Made by a program: the position numbers and the translations under genes. Under the pieces are notes generated by a model. The model saw only the letters and a list, made by a program, of their open reading frames with translations. It did no database searches and was not told the DNA's origin. From positions 1-33,839 of the forward strand of contig JAODBC010000024.1 in the NCBI GenBank assembly GCA_025463765.1: DNA of 33,839 bases, in the 5' to 3' direction. The DNA comes from Subtercola sp. Lineage in GTDB: Bacteria > Actinomycetota > Actinomycetes > Actinomycetales > Microbacteriaceae. Positions 22,383 through 29,874 of the stretch are shown in pieces (position 1 is the stretch's first letter; every line of letters begins with the position of its first letter).

Positions 22383-23840
22383 TCAGGAGTTCTGCGTGCG
22401 CTCCACCCACGAGAGGTACTCCGGCGAGACGGTTCCGGTGACGTAGTCGCCCGTGAAACAGCTCATTTCGAGGTGCTCGACCGACGAGCCCTCGATGATG
22501 GCGGCCTCCATGTCGGCGACCTCCTGGTAGATGAGGTGGTCGGCGCCCATGTAGGCGGCGATCTCGGGAATCTTACGATTGTGAGCCACGAGCTCCTCCC
22601 GCGACGGCATGTTGATGCCGTAGACGTGCGGGTATCGCACGGGTGGGGCCGCCGATGCGAACGTCACCTTATTGGCACCGGCCTGGCGTGCCATGTCGAC
22701 GATCTCTTTCGAGGTGGTGCCGCGCACGATGGAGTCGTCGACGATGAGCACGTTCTTGCCCTTGAACTCGCTCGACATGGCGTTCAGCTTCTGCCGCACC
22801 GACTTCTTGCGCACCGCCTGGCCGGGCATGATGAACGTACGGCCCACGTACCGGTTCTTGTAGAAGCCCTCGCGGTATTCGATGCCGAGCTTCTGCGCGA
22901 CCTGCATCGCCGCCGGGCGGGATGAATCGGGGATGGGCATGACCACGTCGATGTCGCCCGACGGAGTCCACTCTGCAACAGTGTCGGCGAGACGGTTGCC
23001 GAGGCGCAGACGCGCCTCGTACACCGAGATGCCCGACAGCACCGAGTCGGGCCGGGCCAGATAGACGAACTCGAACGCGCACGGCACGAGCCGGGCATCC
23101 CGAGCACACTGCTTCGAGTACATCTCGCCGTTCATGGTGATGAAGATCGCCTCACCGGGCCGCACATCGCGCACGATCTCGTAGCCGAGAGACTCCATCA
23201 CGAGCGATTCAGAGGCCACGACCCACTCGTCGCGGCCCGACTCGAGTACGCGCTTGCCGAGGGTGAGCGGCCGGATGCCCCACGGGTCTCTGAACGCCAG
23301 CAACCCGTGACCCGCGATCATGGCGATGGTCGCATACGACCCCTCGACCCGCTCGTGCACCCGCGACACCGCGGTGAAAACCGTCTCCGGGTCGAGGTCG
23401 AGGCCCGAAACCTGTTGCTGCAGCTCGTGGGCCAGGATGTTCAGCAGCAGCTCGGTGTCTGAATCGGTGTTGAGGTGGCGGCGGTCGATGTGAAAGAGCT
23501 CTTGGGTCAGCTCGCGGGTGTTGGTGAGATTGCCGTTGTGCACGAGGATGATGCCGTACGGCGCATTCACATAGAACGGCTGCGCCTCTTGCTCGCTGGA
23601 GGCGTTGCCCTTCGTGGCATACCGCACGTGGCCGAGACCCATGGTGCCGAGCAGCGAGCGCATGTCGCGGGTGCGAAAGGCCTCGCGCACCTGCCCTTTT
23701 GCCTTGACGATGTGAAAGATGTCGCGCTCGGCGGTCGCGATGCCCGTGGAATCTTGCCCGCGGTGCTGCAGCAGCAGAAGAGAGTCGTAGACGAGTTGAT
23801 TGACGGGTTCAGACGAAACGATGCCAACGATGCCGCACAT
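22383..23840 (-). CDS. purF: Amidophosphoribosyltransferase (PurF), E. coli-like type
   Basis: 485 residues, the first committed step of purine synthesis (PRPP plus glutamine to phosphoribosylamine). After removal of Met1, Cys2 of MCGIVGIV is the N-terminal nucleophile of the glutaminase domain (residues 2-~230, HVRYATKG, HNGNLTN, SDTELLL). The phosphoribosyltransferase domain carries the PRPP loop VLIVDDSIVRGTTSKEI and VGRTFIMPGQAVRKKSVRQKLNA. The start is fixed at ATG 23840 by Cys2; an upstream in-frame ATG (23885) would create a 15-residue propeptide. Sequence details follow the E. coli enzyme, not the Bacillus/Mycobacterium iron-sulphur type: two of the four cluster cysteines are replaced (YPHVYGIN and HLEMSCFTG). 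It is head-to-head with purM, 105 bp away. Confidence 0.97.
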   Translation of the reverse strand: MCGIVGIVSSEPVNQLVYDSLLLLQHRGQDSTGIATAERDIFHIVKAKGQVREAFRTRDMRSLLGTMGLGHVRYATKGNASSEQEAQPFYVNAPYGIILVHNGNLTNTRELTQELFHIDRRHLNTDSDTELLLNILAHELQQQVSGLDLDPETVFTAVSRVHERVEGSYATIAMIAGHGLLAFRDPWGIRPLTLGKRVLESGRDEWVVASESLVMESLGYEIVRDVRPGEAIFITMNGEMYSKQCARDARLVPCAFEFVYLARPDSVLSGISVYEARLRLGNRLADTVAEWTPSGDIDVVMPIPDSSRPAAMQVAQKLGIEYREGFYKNRYVGRTFIMPGQAVRKKSVRQKLNAMSSEFKGKNVLIVDDSIVRGTTSKEIVDMARQAGANKVTFASAAPPVRYPHVYGINMPSREELVAHNRKIPEIAAYMGADHLIYQEVADMEAAIIEGSSVEHLEMSCFTGDYVTGTVSPEYLSWVERTQNS

Positions 23841-23945
23841 GTTGTGGCGGGCTCCAGACGGTAGAGAAAACAGGCCGTTCTCCATTCTACGGCCGCCAAT
23901 CTGCGTGATGACCCCGCGTGGAGTCTGGTCTGGGAGAATGGGCGC

Positions 23946-25088
23946 ATGACGAACAGCTACGCCGAAGCCGGGGTCGACACCGCCGCCGGAGACCTCGCGG
24001 TCGAACTCATGAAGTCCGCGGTCTCGAAGACGCATGGTGCCAACGTGTTCGGCGGGTTCGGCGGCTTCGCCGGGTTGTTCGACGTGTCGGCGCTGACGTC
24101 GTACAAGCGCCCGCTGCTGGCCACCTCGACCGACGGCGTCGGCACGAAGGTCGCCATTGCGCAGGCCCTCGACAAGCACGACACCATCGGGCAAGACCTG
24201 GTGGGAATGGTGGTCGATGACATCGTGGTGGTCGGCGCCCGCCCCCTGTTCATGACGGATTACATCGCCTGCGGCAAGGTCGTTCCCGCCCGCATCGCCG
24301 ACATCGTGGCCGGCATCGCGCGCGGGTGCGCCGCGACCGGAACGGCGTTGGTCGGGGGAGAGACGGCCGAGCATCCGGGGCTGCTGGGGCCCGACGATTA
24401 CGATGTCGCGGGAGCTGCGACCGGTGTGGTCGAAGCGGATGCCCTGCTCGGCCCCGACCGCGTCGCCGCCGGCGACGTGGTGCTGGCGCTCGAGTCCTCT
24501 GGCCTGCACTCGAATGGATTCTCTCTGGTGCGGCACATTCTGGCCGGTGCCGGGGTGTCGTACACCTCGGTTTCAGACGATCTGGGCGGCGTGGTGGGCG
24601 AGGTGCTGCTGGAGCCGACGCGACTCTACACGTCGCCGCTGCTGCGGTTGATCGGGGGTACGCCGGGGTTCGCCGCGGTGCCTCGTGCGGGTTATGACAT
24701 CGCCGTGCATCCGGGGTCGGTACACGCGCTGAGCCACGTGACGGGCGGCGGTATCGCGGCGAACCTGGCGCGGGTGCTTCCGCGCGGCTCGTGGGTCGAG
24801 GTGGATCGGTCGACGTGGTCGCCGCTGCCGGTGTTCCGCGTGCTGAGCGACTGGGCCGGAACGAGCCTCGAGTCGGCAGAAGGCACGTGGAACCTCGGCA
24901 TCGGCATGATCGCGATCGTCGCGCCCGAGGCTGCACCCGCCGTGACGGCGGCGCTCACCGCAGACGGCATCCGCACCTGGCAGGTCGGCACGGTCAGCAC
25001 AGCGCCGCGCGATTTCACCGGGTTCGAGCAGGGCGCCAAGGGCGTCGACGGTGGCGCAGTGCGCCTCATCGGCACCTACGCTGTGTGA
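23946..25088 (+). CDS. purM: Phosphoribosylformylglycinamidine cyclo-ligase (AIR synthetase, PurM)
   Basis: 380 residues; ATP-dependent ring closure of FGAM to AIR, the step after PurSQL. The ATP-binding domain has FGGFGGFAGLFDVS and LLATSTDGVGTKVAIAQ (residues ~35-75), VVDDIVVVGARPLFMTDYIACGK and the GGETAEHPG signature. The second domain has the HVTGGGIAANLARVLP motif near residues 262-277. ATG 23946 follows GGGAGAA by about 8 nt. It is divergent from purF, whereas purF-purM usually form one transcript; the 105-bp gap must hold both promoters. It ends about 105 bp before the convergent purDC stop. Confidence 0.97.
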   Translation: MTNSYAEAGVDTAAGDLAVELMKSAVSKTHGANVFGGFGGFAGLFDVSALTSYKRPLLATSTDGVGTKVAIAQALDKHDTIGQDLVGMVVDDIVVVGARPLFMTDYIACGKVVPARIADIVAGIARGCAATGTALVGGETAEHPGLLGPDDYDVAGAATGVVEADALLGPDRVAAGDVVLALESSGLHSNGFSLVRHILAGAGVSYTSVSDDLGGVVGEVLLEPTRLYTSPLLRLIGGTPGFAAVPRAGYDIAVHPGSVHALSHVTGGGIAANLARVLPRGSWVEVDRSTWSPLPVFRVLSDWAGTSLESAEGTWNLGIGMIAIVAPEAAPAVTAALTADGIRTWQVGTVSTAPRDFTGFEQGAKGVDGGAVRLIGTYAV

Positions 25089-25097
25089 CCCGTCGCA

Positions 25098-25165
25098 CGA
25101 GAGAAGGTGGCCGAGACGAAAGAAGCCGGTGGGCGGGGTTCTCTCGACCGAAAGGGCTTCTCTCG
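25098..25165. terminator. Inverted repeats between the convergent purM and purDC genes
   Basis: CGAGAGAA (25098-25105) can pair with either of two TTCTCTCG copies (25139-25146 and 25158-25165). AGAAGCC (25121-25127) pairs with GGCTTCT (25155-25161). These alternatives could end transcription from both sides. There is no strong U tract. Confidence 0.4.
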
Positions 25166-25193
25166 ACGCCTTCCGGGTGGGCGGGGGAGTGGC

Positions 25194-27557
25194 TCAGGCG
25201 GGGGAGCCCGTGAGGCGCTCGATGAGCTCGCGGTAGCGGGCGGCGGTGCGCTCGACGATCTCGGGCGGCAGAGCCGGGGGAGTGCCCGTCTTGTCCCAGT
25301 TGGCGGCGAGCCAGTTGCGCACGATCTGTTTGTCGAAGCTCGCGGTGCGGTCGCCGGAGTCGTAGGCCGCGGCATCCCAGTACCGCGACGAATCGCTCGT
25401 CAGTACCTCGTCGGCGAGCGTGATCTCGCCCGTGACGCGGTCGGCACCGAACTCGAACTTGGTGTCGGCGAGAATGATGCCGCGCGTTTCCGCGAGTTCG
25501 GCGGCGCGGGCGTAAATGCCCAGCGAGAGACCGCGCAGCTGCGCAGCCGCTTCTGATCCCACGAGTTCGACGGTGCGCTCGTACGTGATGTTCTCGTCGT
25601 GCTCGCCGAGTTCGGCCTTGAACGCCGGGGTGTAGATCGGCACGGGCAGCTTGTCGCCGTCGCTCAGCCCGGCCGGCAGCGCCACGCCGCAGACGCTCTG
25701 CGTGGCCTGGTATTCGACCCAGCCGCTGCCTGACAGATAACCGCGCACGACGCACTCGATCGGGAACATCTCGAGCGACTTCACCACCATTGACCGCTCG
25801 ACGACCGGCGCGGGCACGGTCGGCAGAAGGAGTGCGCCCACCTCCCGATCGTTGCTGAGTACGTGGTTCGCGAACCCCTCCAGCTGTTCGAACCACCACC
25901 GGCTCAGCGTGGTGAGCAGTGCACCTTTGCTCGGGATGCCCGGCTCGAGTACATAGTCGAACGCACTTACTCGGTCGCTCGCCACGACCAGCAGCGCCGG
26001 AGCCTCGGCCAGCGCGGCACCGATGTCACGCGCCACATCGGTGCCGGCGGAGTGGCGCCCCGCGCCGTGTGCTTCACCCGCCGCAGCGACGCGCGGTGCC
26101 GGCACGTAGATGTCGCGCACCTTGCCCGAGTACACGTGCTGCCAGCCGTCGAGGGCGGCCGGCGACGCGGTATCGTTCGCAATGTCGCTCACAATGTCGT
26201 GCGCGGCGGCGGCGGGAAGTGCGGATGTCTCGGGGTCAGCGCCAGAGGCAGAAGAACCCGCGGCGGTGGCGAGCGTCTCGTCGACCCGCGCGGCGATGTC
26301 CGTGCGCCACTGGCCGCCCTCGAGGCCGATCTCGCCGAGGGCTCGGTACGCGCGGCGGCGTGCCTGCCCGAAACCGTCGCCGAGGGCTACGACGCTCAGC
26401 ACGCGGCCTCCGGTGGTGATGAGCCGGTCATCCTGAACCGCGGTAGCGGCATGCGCAAGGTGCACGCCCTCGACGGCGGCGGCCGCCTCGAGCCCGGTGA
26501 GTTCGCGGCCCGTGATGGGGGTGTCGGGGTAGTTCTCGCTGGCCAGCACCACGGTGATCGCGCTCTGCGGCGAGAAGGTGGGGCGGGCGATGGTGGCCAG
26601 GGTTCCGGTGGCGGCAGCGAGTAACAGCTCGCTCAGCGGGGTCTGCAGGCGGGGCAGCACGACCTGGGTCTCGGGGTCGCCGAAACGGGCGTTGAACTCG
26701 ATGACGCGGATTCCGGCAGGGGTGAGAATGAGCCCGCAATACAGCAGGCCGATGAACGGGGTGCCCTCGTGCGCGAGCTGTCGGATGGTCGGCAGCGCGA
26801 TCGACACCAGAACCTCGTTGACGAAGGCCTCTTCGCTCTCGAACTCGTCGTCGAGCCAGGGGAGGGGGGAGTAGGCGCCCATGCCGCCGGTGTTGGGGCC
26901 TTCGTCGCCGTCGCGGAGCCGCTTGTAGTCTTGCGCGGGCGAGAGCGGAACCACCGTGTGCCCGTCACTGACGAAGAACAGCGACACCTCTAGGCCGTCG
27001 AGAAACTCTTCGATGAGCACGTCGCCGTGCGCGAGCCACGACTCAGCGTGAGCGAGTGCGGCCGCGCGGTCTTCGGTGACGAGCACGCCCTTTCCGGCGG
27101 CGAGGCCGTCGGCCTTCACCACGTAGGGGGCGCCGAAGGCGTCGAGCGTTTTCTCGACGTCGCTCGTCGTGGCGGCGCGGGAGGCGCGGCCCGTCGGAAC
27201 GCCTGCCGCCTCCATGATGCGTTTTGCGAAGGTCTTGCTGCCTTCGAGGGCGGCGGCGGCGCTGCCCGGGCCGAAGACCGCTACACCGCGACTGCGAACC
27301 GCGTCGGCCACGCCGGCGACGAGCGGAGCTTCGGGGCCGATGACGACGAGTTCGATGCCGTTCTCGGTGACGAAGTTCGTGACAGCGGCGGGGTCGTTCG
27401 GGTCGATCGGGCGCGTTTCGGCGTCGACGGCGATGCCGGCGTTGCCGGGGGCGACGATGATCTCGTGCGTGATCTCGTGCGGTTGGCCCTTTTCTGCCAG
27501 CAGCGCGGAAACGATGGCGTGCTCGCGAGCACCGGAGCCGAGAACGAGAATCTTCAC
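25194..27557 (-). CDS. purDC: Fused PurD-PurC: GAR synthetase plus SAICAR synthetase
   Basis: 787 residues in one uninterrupted frame. Residues 1-428 are a complete PurD (MKILVLGSGAREHAI, then PYVVKADGLAAGKGV of the ATP-grasp domain, GPNTGGMGAYSP, FNARFGDPETQ), which joins glycine to phosphoribosylamine. A ~40-residue Ala/Ser/Asp-rich linker (429-470) follows. Residues 471-787 are PurC (HVYSGKVRDIY, LLVVASDRVSAFDYVLEPGIPSKGALL, ECVVRGYLSGSGW, ADTKFEFG), which makes SAICAR from CAIR and aspartate. The PurC part carries a ~35-residue Ala/Gly-rich insertion (486-520) after the glycine-loop strand. The two enzymes act at non-consecutive steps (2 and 7), so channelling is not the obvious reason for fusion. 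GTG 27557 sits 6 nt after TAGAAT, which suggests a leaderless mRNA. Confidence 0.95.
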   Translation of the reverse strand: MKILVLGSGAREHAIVSALLAEKGQPHEITHEIIVAPGNAGIAVDAETRPIDPNDPAAVTNFVTENGIELVVIGPEAPLVAGVADAVRSRGVAVFGPGSAAAALEGSKTFAKRIMEAAGVPTGRASRAATTSDVEKTLDAFGAPYVVKADGLAAGKGVLVTEDRAAALAHAESWLAHGDVLIEEFLDGLEVSLFFVSDGHTVVPLSPAQDYKRLRDGDEGPNTGGMGAYSPLPWLDDEFESEEAFVNEVLVSIALPTIRQLAHEGTPFIGLLYCGLILTPAGIRVIEFNARFGDPETQVVLPRLQTPLSELLLAAATGTLATIARPTFSPQSAITVVLASENYPDTPITGRELTGLEAAAAVEGVHLAHAATAVQDDRLITTGGRVLSVVALGDGFGQARRRAYRALGEIGLEGGQWRTDIAARVDETLATAAGSSASGADPETSALPAAAAHDIVSDIANDTASPAALDGWQHVYSGKVRDIYVPAPRVAAAGEAHGAGRHSAGTDVARDIGAALAEAPALLVVASDRVSAFDYVLEPGIPSKGALLTTLSRWWFEQLEGFANHVLSNDREVGALLLPTVPAPVVERSMVVKSLEMFPIECVVRGYLSGSGWVEYQATQSVCGVALPAGLSDGDKLPVPIYTPAFKAELGEHDENITYERTVELVGSEAAAQLRGLSLGIYARAAELAETRGIILADTKFEFGADRVTGEITLADEVLTSDSSRYWDAAAYDSGDRTASFDKQIVRNWLAANWDKTGTPPALPPEIVERTAARYRELIERLTGSPA

Positions 27558-27569
27558 TCGACGATTCTA
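27558..27569 (-). promoter_or_regulatory. Putative leaderless -10 of purDC
   Basis: TAGAAT (27569-27564, minus strand) lies 6 nt before the GTG at 27557. AAGTTT 17 bp further upstream is a poor -35. No Shine-Dalgarno is visible. Confidence 0.4.
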
Positions 27570-27678
27570 GGGTGGGGGATGCCCGCAAACTTTTTCGAAA
27601 GATTTGTGAAAGTGGCGTAATGGATCGTGTCATCGGCGCTCTCTTATCTATGTGAGGCGGCCGACGCCTCGCAGACGT

Positions 27679-27865
27679 CGTGTGGCGGGGCTGTATCCCC
27701 CCTAGCAGTCCCGCCACACGAACACCCACGAACTCGTGCGGTGGCAGGCACCCCCGGCCTGCCGCCGCACGAACCAGCTCGTGCGGCGTGAGATCCCCCC
27801 AAACCCCCTCCGCCGCACGAACCTTTCGCGGGGCGGGCTGCCATCCCCCAGCCCGCTCCGCGGAA
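27679..27865. repeat. Array of four consecutive hairpins with C-rich loops
   Basis: Stem pairs are 27679-27689/27710-27720, 27734-27748/27758-27772, 27779-27788/27811-27820 and 27825-27840/27849-27865. Loops hold five or six C in a row, often ATCCCCC. The outer stems vary together: GTGTGG pairs with CCACAC in the first, and GTGCGG with CCGCAC in the second and third. Linkers are only 4-13 nt. No credible reading frame covers it. It fills part of the 544-bp gap between purDC and the sterol-carrier gene. Confidence 0.85.
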
Positions 27866-27905
27866 CCACTCGGTCGTGGTCGCACGGCACGACCCACGCT
27901 GCCCC

Positions 27906-28070
27906 GGAGGCACGCCGCCCGGAGGCACGCCGCCCGCAGGCACACGGCCCGCAGGCACACGGCCCGGAGGCACGCCGCCCGCAGGCACACCGCCCGGAGG
28001 CACGCCGCTCGGAGGCACGCCCCCCGGAGGCACGCCGCCCGCAGGCACACCGCCCGGAGGCACGCCCCCC
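27906..28070. repeat. 15-bp minisatellite, 11 units
   Basis: Eleven full units of 15 bp (consensus GGAGGCACGCCGCCC, with a GCAGGCACACCGCCC variant) run from 27906 to 28070, followed by a decayed twelfth. Because the period is a multiple of three, several frames stay open, and the minus strand reads as [10 protein letters not shown] pentapeptides; this is not taken as a gene. The array ends 20 bp before the -10 of the next gene. Confidence 0.92.
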
Positions 28071-28089
28071 GGAGGACGGCCCGGCTGGT

Positions 28090-28101
28090 TAGCCTTGAGA
28101 C
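28090..28101 (+). promoter_or_regulatory. Putative leaderless -10 of the sterol-carrier-like gene
   Basis: TAGCCT (28090-28095) followed by 6 nt and ATG 28102. The -35 position would fall at the edge of the 15-bp minisatellite. Confidence 0.4.
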
Positions 28102-28584
28102 ATGGCACGGGCACGAATCTCTGACGCGGTTGGACTCGCGGCCGTCGTCGCGGCTGTCGCTCCTCAGCAGGCGGTCGTCTCTGAGCAGGTCGCCCCTCAG
28201 CAGGTCGTCTCTGAGCGGCAGGCTGTCGCTGCAGAGGGCGAGGCGGTCACCCCCGTGCATCCGGTCGCCGGCGGGCTCGATCGGCAGACGCTCGCGACCG
28301 CGGTGCGATACACGCTGCAGCTGCTCGCCGAGCGCGCGAAGGGCAACACAGTGGAGGTGCGGGTGCCTCCGTTCGGCGCCGTGCAGTGCATCGAGGGCCC
28401 CGGTCACACCCGCGGCACTCCGCCGAACGTGGTCGAGACCGACGCGCAGACCTGGCTCGCGCTCGCCACGGGCTCCCTCGAGTGGATGCCCGGGGTCGAA
28501 TCTGGCCGCATCCACGCCTCGGGTCAACGAGCCGACCTGCGCGGATACATTCCCCTCGCCGGCCTGCCCCGCTCCGCCGCCTGA
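28102..28584 (+). CDS. Sterol-carrier-like (bacterial SCP) protein
   Basis: 160 residues. The C-terminal ~105 residues (from about 55) match the actinobacterial sterol-carrier family protein found beside purine genes (Rv0807/MSMEG_5817-like): [66 protein letters not shown], then [19 protein letters not shown]. Relatives have an SCP2-like fold; no catalytic role is established. Residues ~18-42 are an extra Gln/Val-rich segment made by a DNA duplication ([10 protein letters not shown] then [10 protein letters not shown]). No signal peptide or membrane helix is convincing. ATG 28102 is supported by the -10 box 6 nt upstream. The gene is divergent from purDC across the hairpin array and minisatellite. 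Confidence 0.85.
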   Translation: MARARISDAVGLAAVVAAVAPQQAVVSEQVAPQQVVSERQAVAAEGEAVTPVHPVAGGLDRQTLATAVRYTLQLLAERAKGNTVEVRVPPFGAVQCIEGPGHTRGTPPNVVETDAQTWLALATGSLEWMPGVESGRIHASGQRADLRGYIPLAGLPRSAA

Positions 28585-28865
28585 TCACGCTTCGACGACG
28601 GCACGCTCATCCAGTCGCTCGCGCCGCCCACCGTTCTCGAAGCGCGCACGTTCGGTGCAAGCGCGGCGGCTCGAAAGGGTGCAGAAGTGCCAAACCTGCG
28701 CGCCTCGGGTGGGTGATGGCGGTAGGTGACGCGAACGGGCGCGAAATGGGCGACGATGTGCGCCGAAGGGGCGACGATGGCGCGAGCGCGAACTCGAGGG
28801 CGGCGAGAAGGCGCCGGCTCGAGGCTCGCAGGATGCCCGCGGCAAGTGCTGCGACAATGGATGAC
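28585..28865 (+). other. 281-bp stretch without a supported gene
   Basis: An open frame continues through it into the next gene, but its composition is repetitive and basic (RRRGDDG..) and there is no ribosome site. At its end GACAAT (28853-28858) lies 7 nt before GTG 28866 and may be the -10 of the following gene. Nothing else is seen. Confidence 0.4.
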
Positions 28866-29393
28866 GTGAGCGACACCCCTGAACCCCGCACTTCCGCGCG
28901 AAGTGCGAACGACGACAACACGCCGCACGACGGCGGAGATCGAGCCGTCGTCGACGCAGGTGCCCCCGCCGCGACCGGAGTCCCGGTGTTCGAGAGCGTC
29001 GGGCCCGACGGCCAGCCCGGCAGTCAGGCCGCCGGCGAGCCGGACGGCCAGCCCGGCACTCGATCCGACGCGGCGCCCGATGTCGAAACGGTGGTCGGTG
29101 ACGACACCGTCACGATTCACCGCGCGCCGCGGTACTTGCGGTTCATGATCGCGGGCGGAGTGGTCGGCGTTCTCGTCGCACTCGTTCTGACGTTCTCGTT
29201 TCCCGAGCCTGCAGGCTTCGATTTCTCTCAGGTCTTCGGGTTTCTGGCGCTGTTCTGCGCTGTGGTCGGGTTCGCCCTCGGTGCCGTCGTCGCATTGCTG
29301 GTCGACCGTGCGTCACGGCGGGCAGCGAGAACTATCGTGGTCGAACGCGTCGAGGGTGGCGAAGAGCCCGATTCGCAAACCCCAGACCGCTAA
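28866..29393 (+). CDS. Small membrane protein with a disordered acidic N-terminus
   Basis: 175 residues from GTG 28866. The first ~90 are polar, Asp/Pro/Gly-rich and probably disordered. Two membrane helices follow: FMIAGGVVGVLVALVLTFSF and FGFLALFCAVVGFALGAVVALLV, separated by a short loop (PEPAGFDFSQV). A basic cytosolic tail (DRASRRAARTIVVERVEGGEE) ends the protein. The paired-helix hairpin is common in actinobacterial proteins of unknown function; no specific role is claimed. Start choice: GACAAT ends 7 nt before GTG 28866, which fits a leaderless message; ATG 28857 in the same frame would overlap that box. It converges with the DUF3073 gene. Confidence 0.75.
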   Translation: MSDTPEPRTSARSANDDNTPHDGGDRAVVDAGAPAATGVPVFESVGPDGQPGSQAAGEPDGQPGTRSDAAPDVETVVGDDTVTIHRAPRYLRFMIAGGVVGVLVALVLTFSFPEPAGFDFSQVFGFLALFCAVVGFALGAVVALLVDRASRRAARTIVVERVEGGEEPDSQTPDR

Positions 29394-29497
29394 GGCGCTG
29401 CTGTCGGCCGAGTCAGACGTTCATTGGCGAGGCGAAGCGAGGCAAGGCAAGGCCAAGAGTTGCCGCAGGGGCGGCGAGTTGCCGCAGGGCAGCCCGC
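29394..29497. repeat. Convergent gap with short direct repeats
   Basis: GAGTTGCCGCAGGG occurs twice 20 bp apart (29457-29490), preceded by GGCGAGGCGAAGCGAGGCAAGGCAAGGC-like purine-rich repeats. No gene or clear terminator. Confidence 0.45.
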
Positions 29498-29731
29498 TCA
29501 GGCGCGTTTCTGCTCGTCTGTCGGCACGTACTCGTCGAGCGCGTCGTCTAGTTCGAGTTCGTCGTCTAGATCGCCGTCAGCTGTGTCGTATTTCGCCGCG
29601 AGGGCTGCGAAATCGGGCTCGGAGTGTGTTCCGAGTTCGCGTTCGAGTGCGCTGTAGTTGGTGTCGGGGCTGAAATACTTCAGCTCGCGCGCCACTTTGG
29701 TGTGTTTTGCTTTTTGACGGCCGCGCCCCAT
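29498..29731 (-). CDS. DUF3073-family small protein
   Basis: 77 residues from ATG 29731. The N-terminus MGRGRQKAKHTKVARELKYFSPDTNY is the DUF3073 signature: a basic start followed by a conserved aromatic stretch. The C-terminal half is strongly acidic (DGDLDDELELDDALDEYVP). The family is confined to Actinobacteria and has no established function. ATG 29731 has a good ribosome site (AGGGGG about 7 nt upstream), whereas the longer frame from 29746 does not. An extended -10 TGC-TAAACT at 29815-29807 would give a leader of about 70 nt containing a CCGGG/CCCGG stem. Confidence 0.92.
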   Translation of the reverse strand: MGRGRQKAKHTKVARELKYFSPDTNYSALERELGTHSEPDFAALAAKYDTADGDLDDELELDDALDEYVPTDEQKRA

Positions 29732-29806
29732 GCGAGACCCCCTCACCTTTCGGGCCGGGAGATTGGAGCCACCCGGATGAGTTGAATACGTGAAAAACTA
29801 AGCGCC

Positions 29807-29815
29807 AGTTTAGCA
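29807..29815 (-). promoter_or_regulatory. Extended -10 candidate for the DUF3073 gene
   Basis: TGC plus TAAACT on the minus strand. A TTGACA lies upstream at 29836-29841, but the 23-bp spacer is too long for a normal pair. Confidence 0.35.
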
Positions 29816-29874
29816 CGCGGCATCCGAGCATCTTCTGTCAACAGGCACTCTCGTGCCCAGGCTTGACGCGCTGG

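Noticed and set aside
23841..24536. N-terminal extension of purF in the same frame
   Set aside because: The catalytic Cys must follow the initiator Met at 23840, and the extension overlaps purM on the other strand.
27679..27865. CRISPR array
   Set aside because: The units are hairpins of different length and sequence, with no constant repeat and no spacer of uniform size; no cas gene is near.
27644..28114. Minus-strand frame with elastin-like VPPGG pentapeptides
   Set aside because: The 15-bp period keeps several frames open at once, the frame runs across the hairpin array, and there is no start signal.
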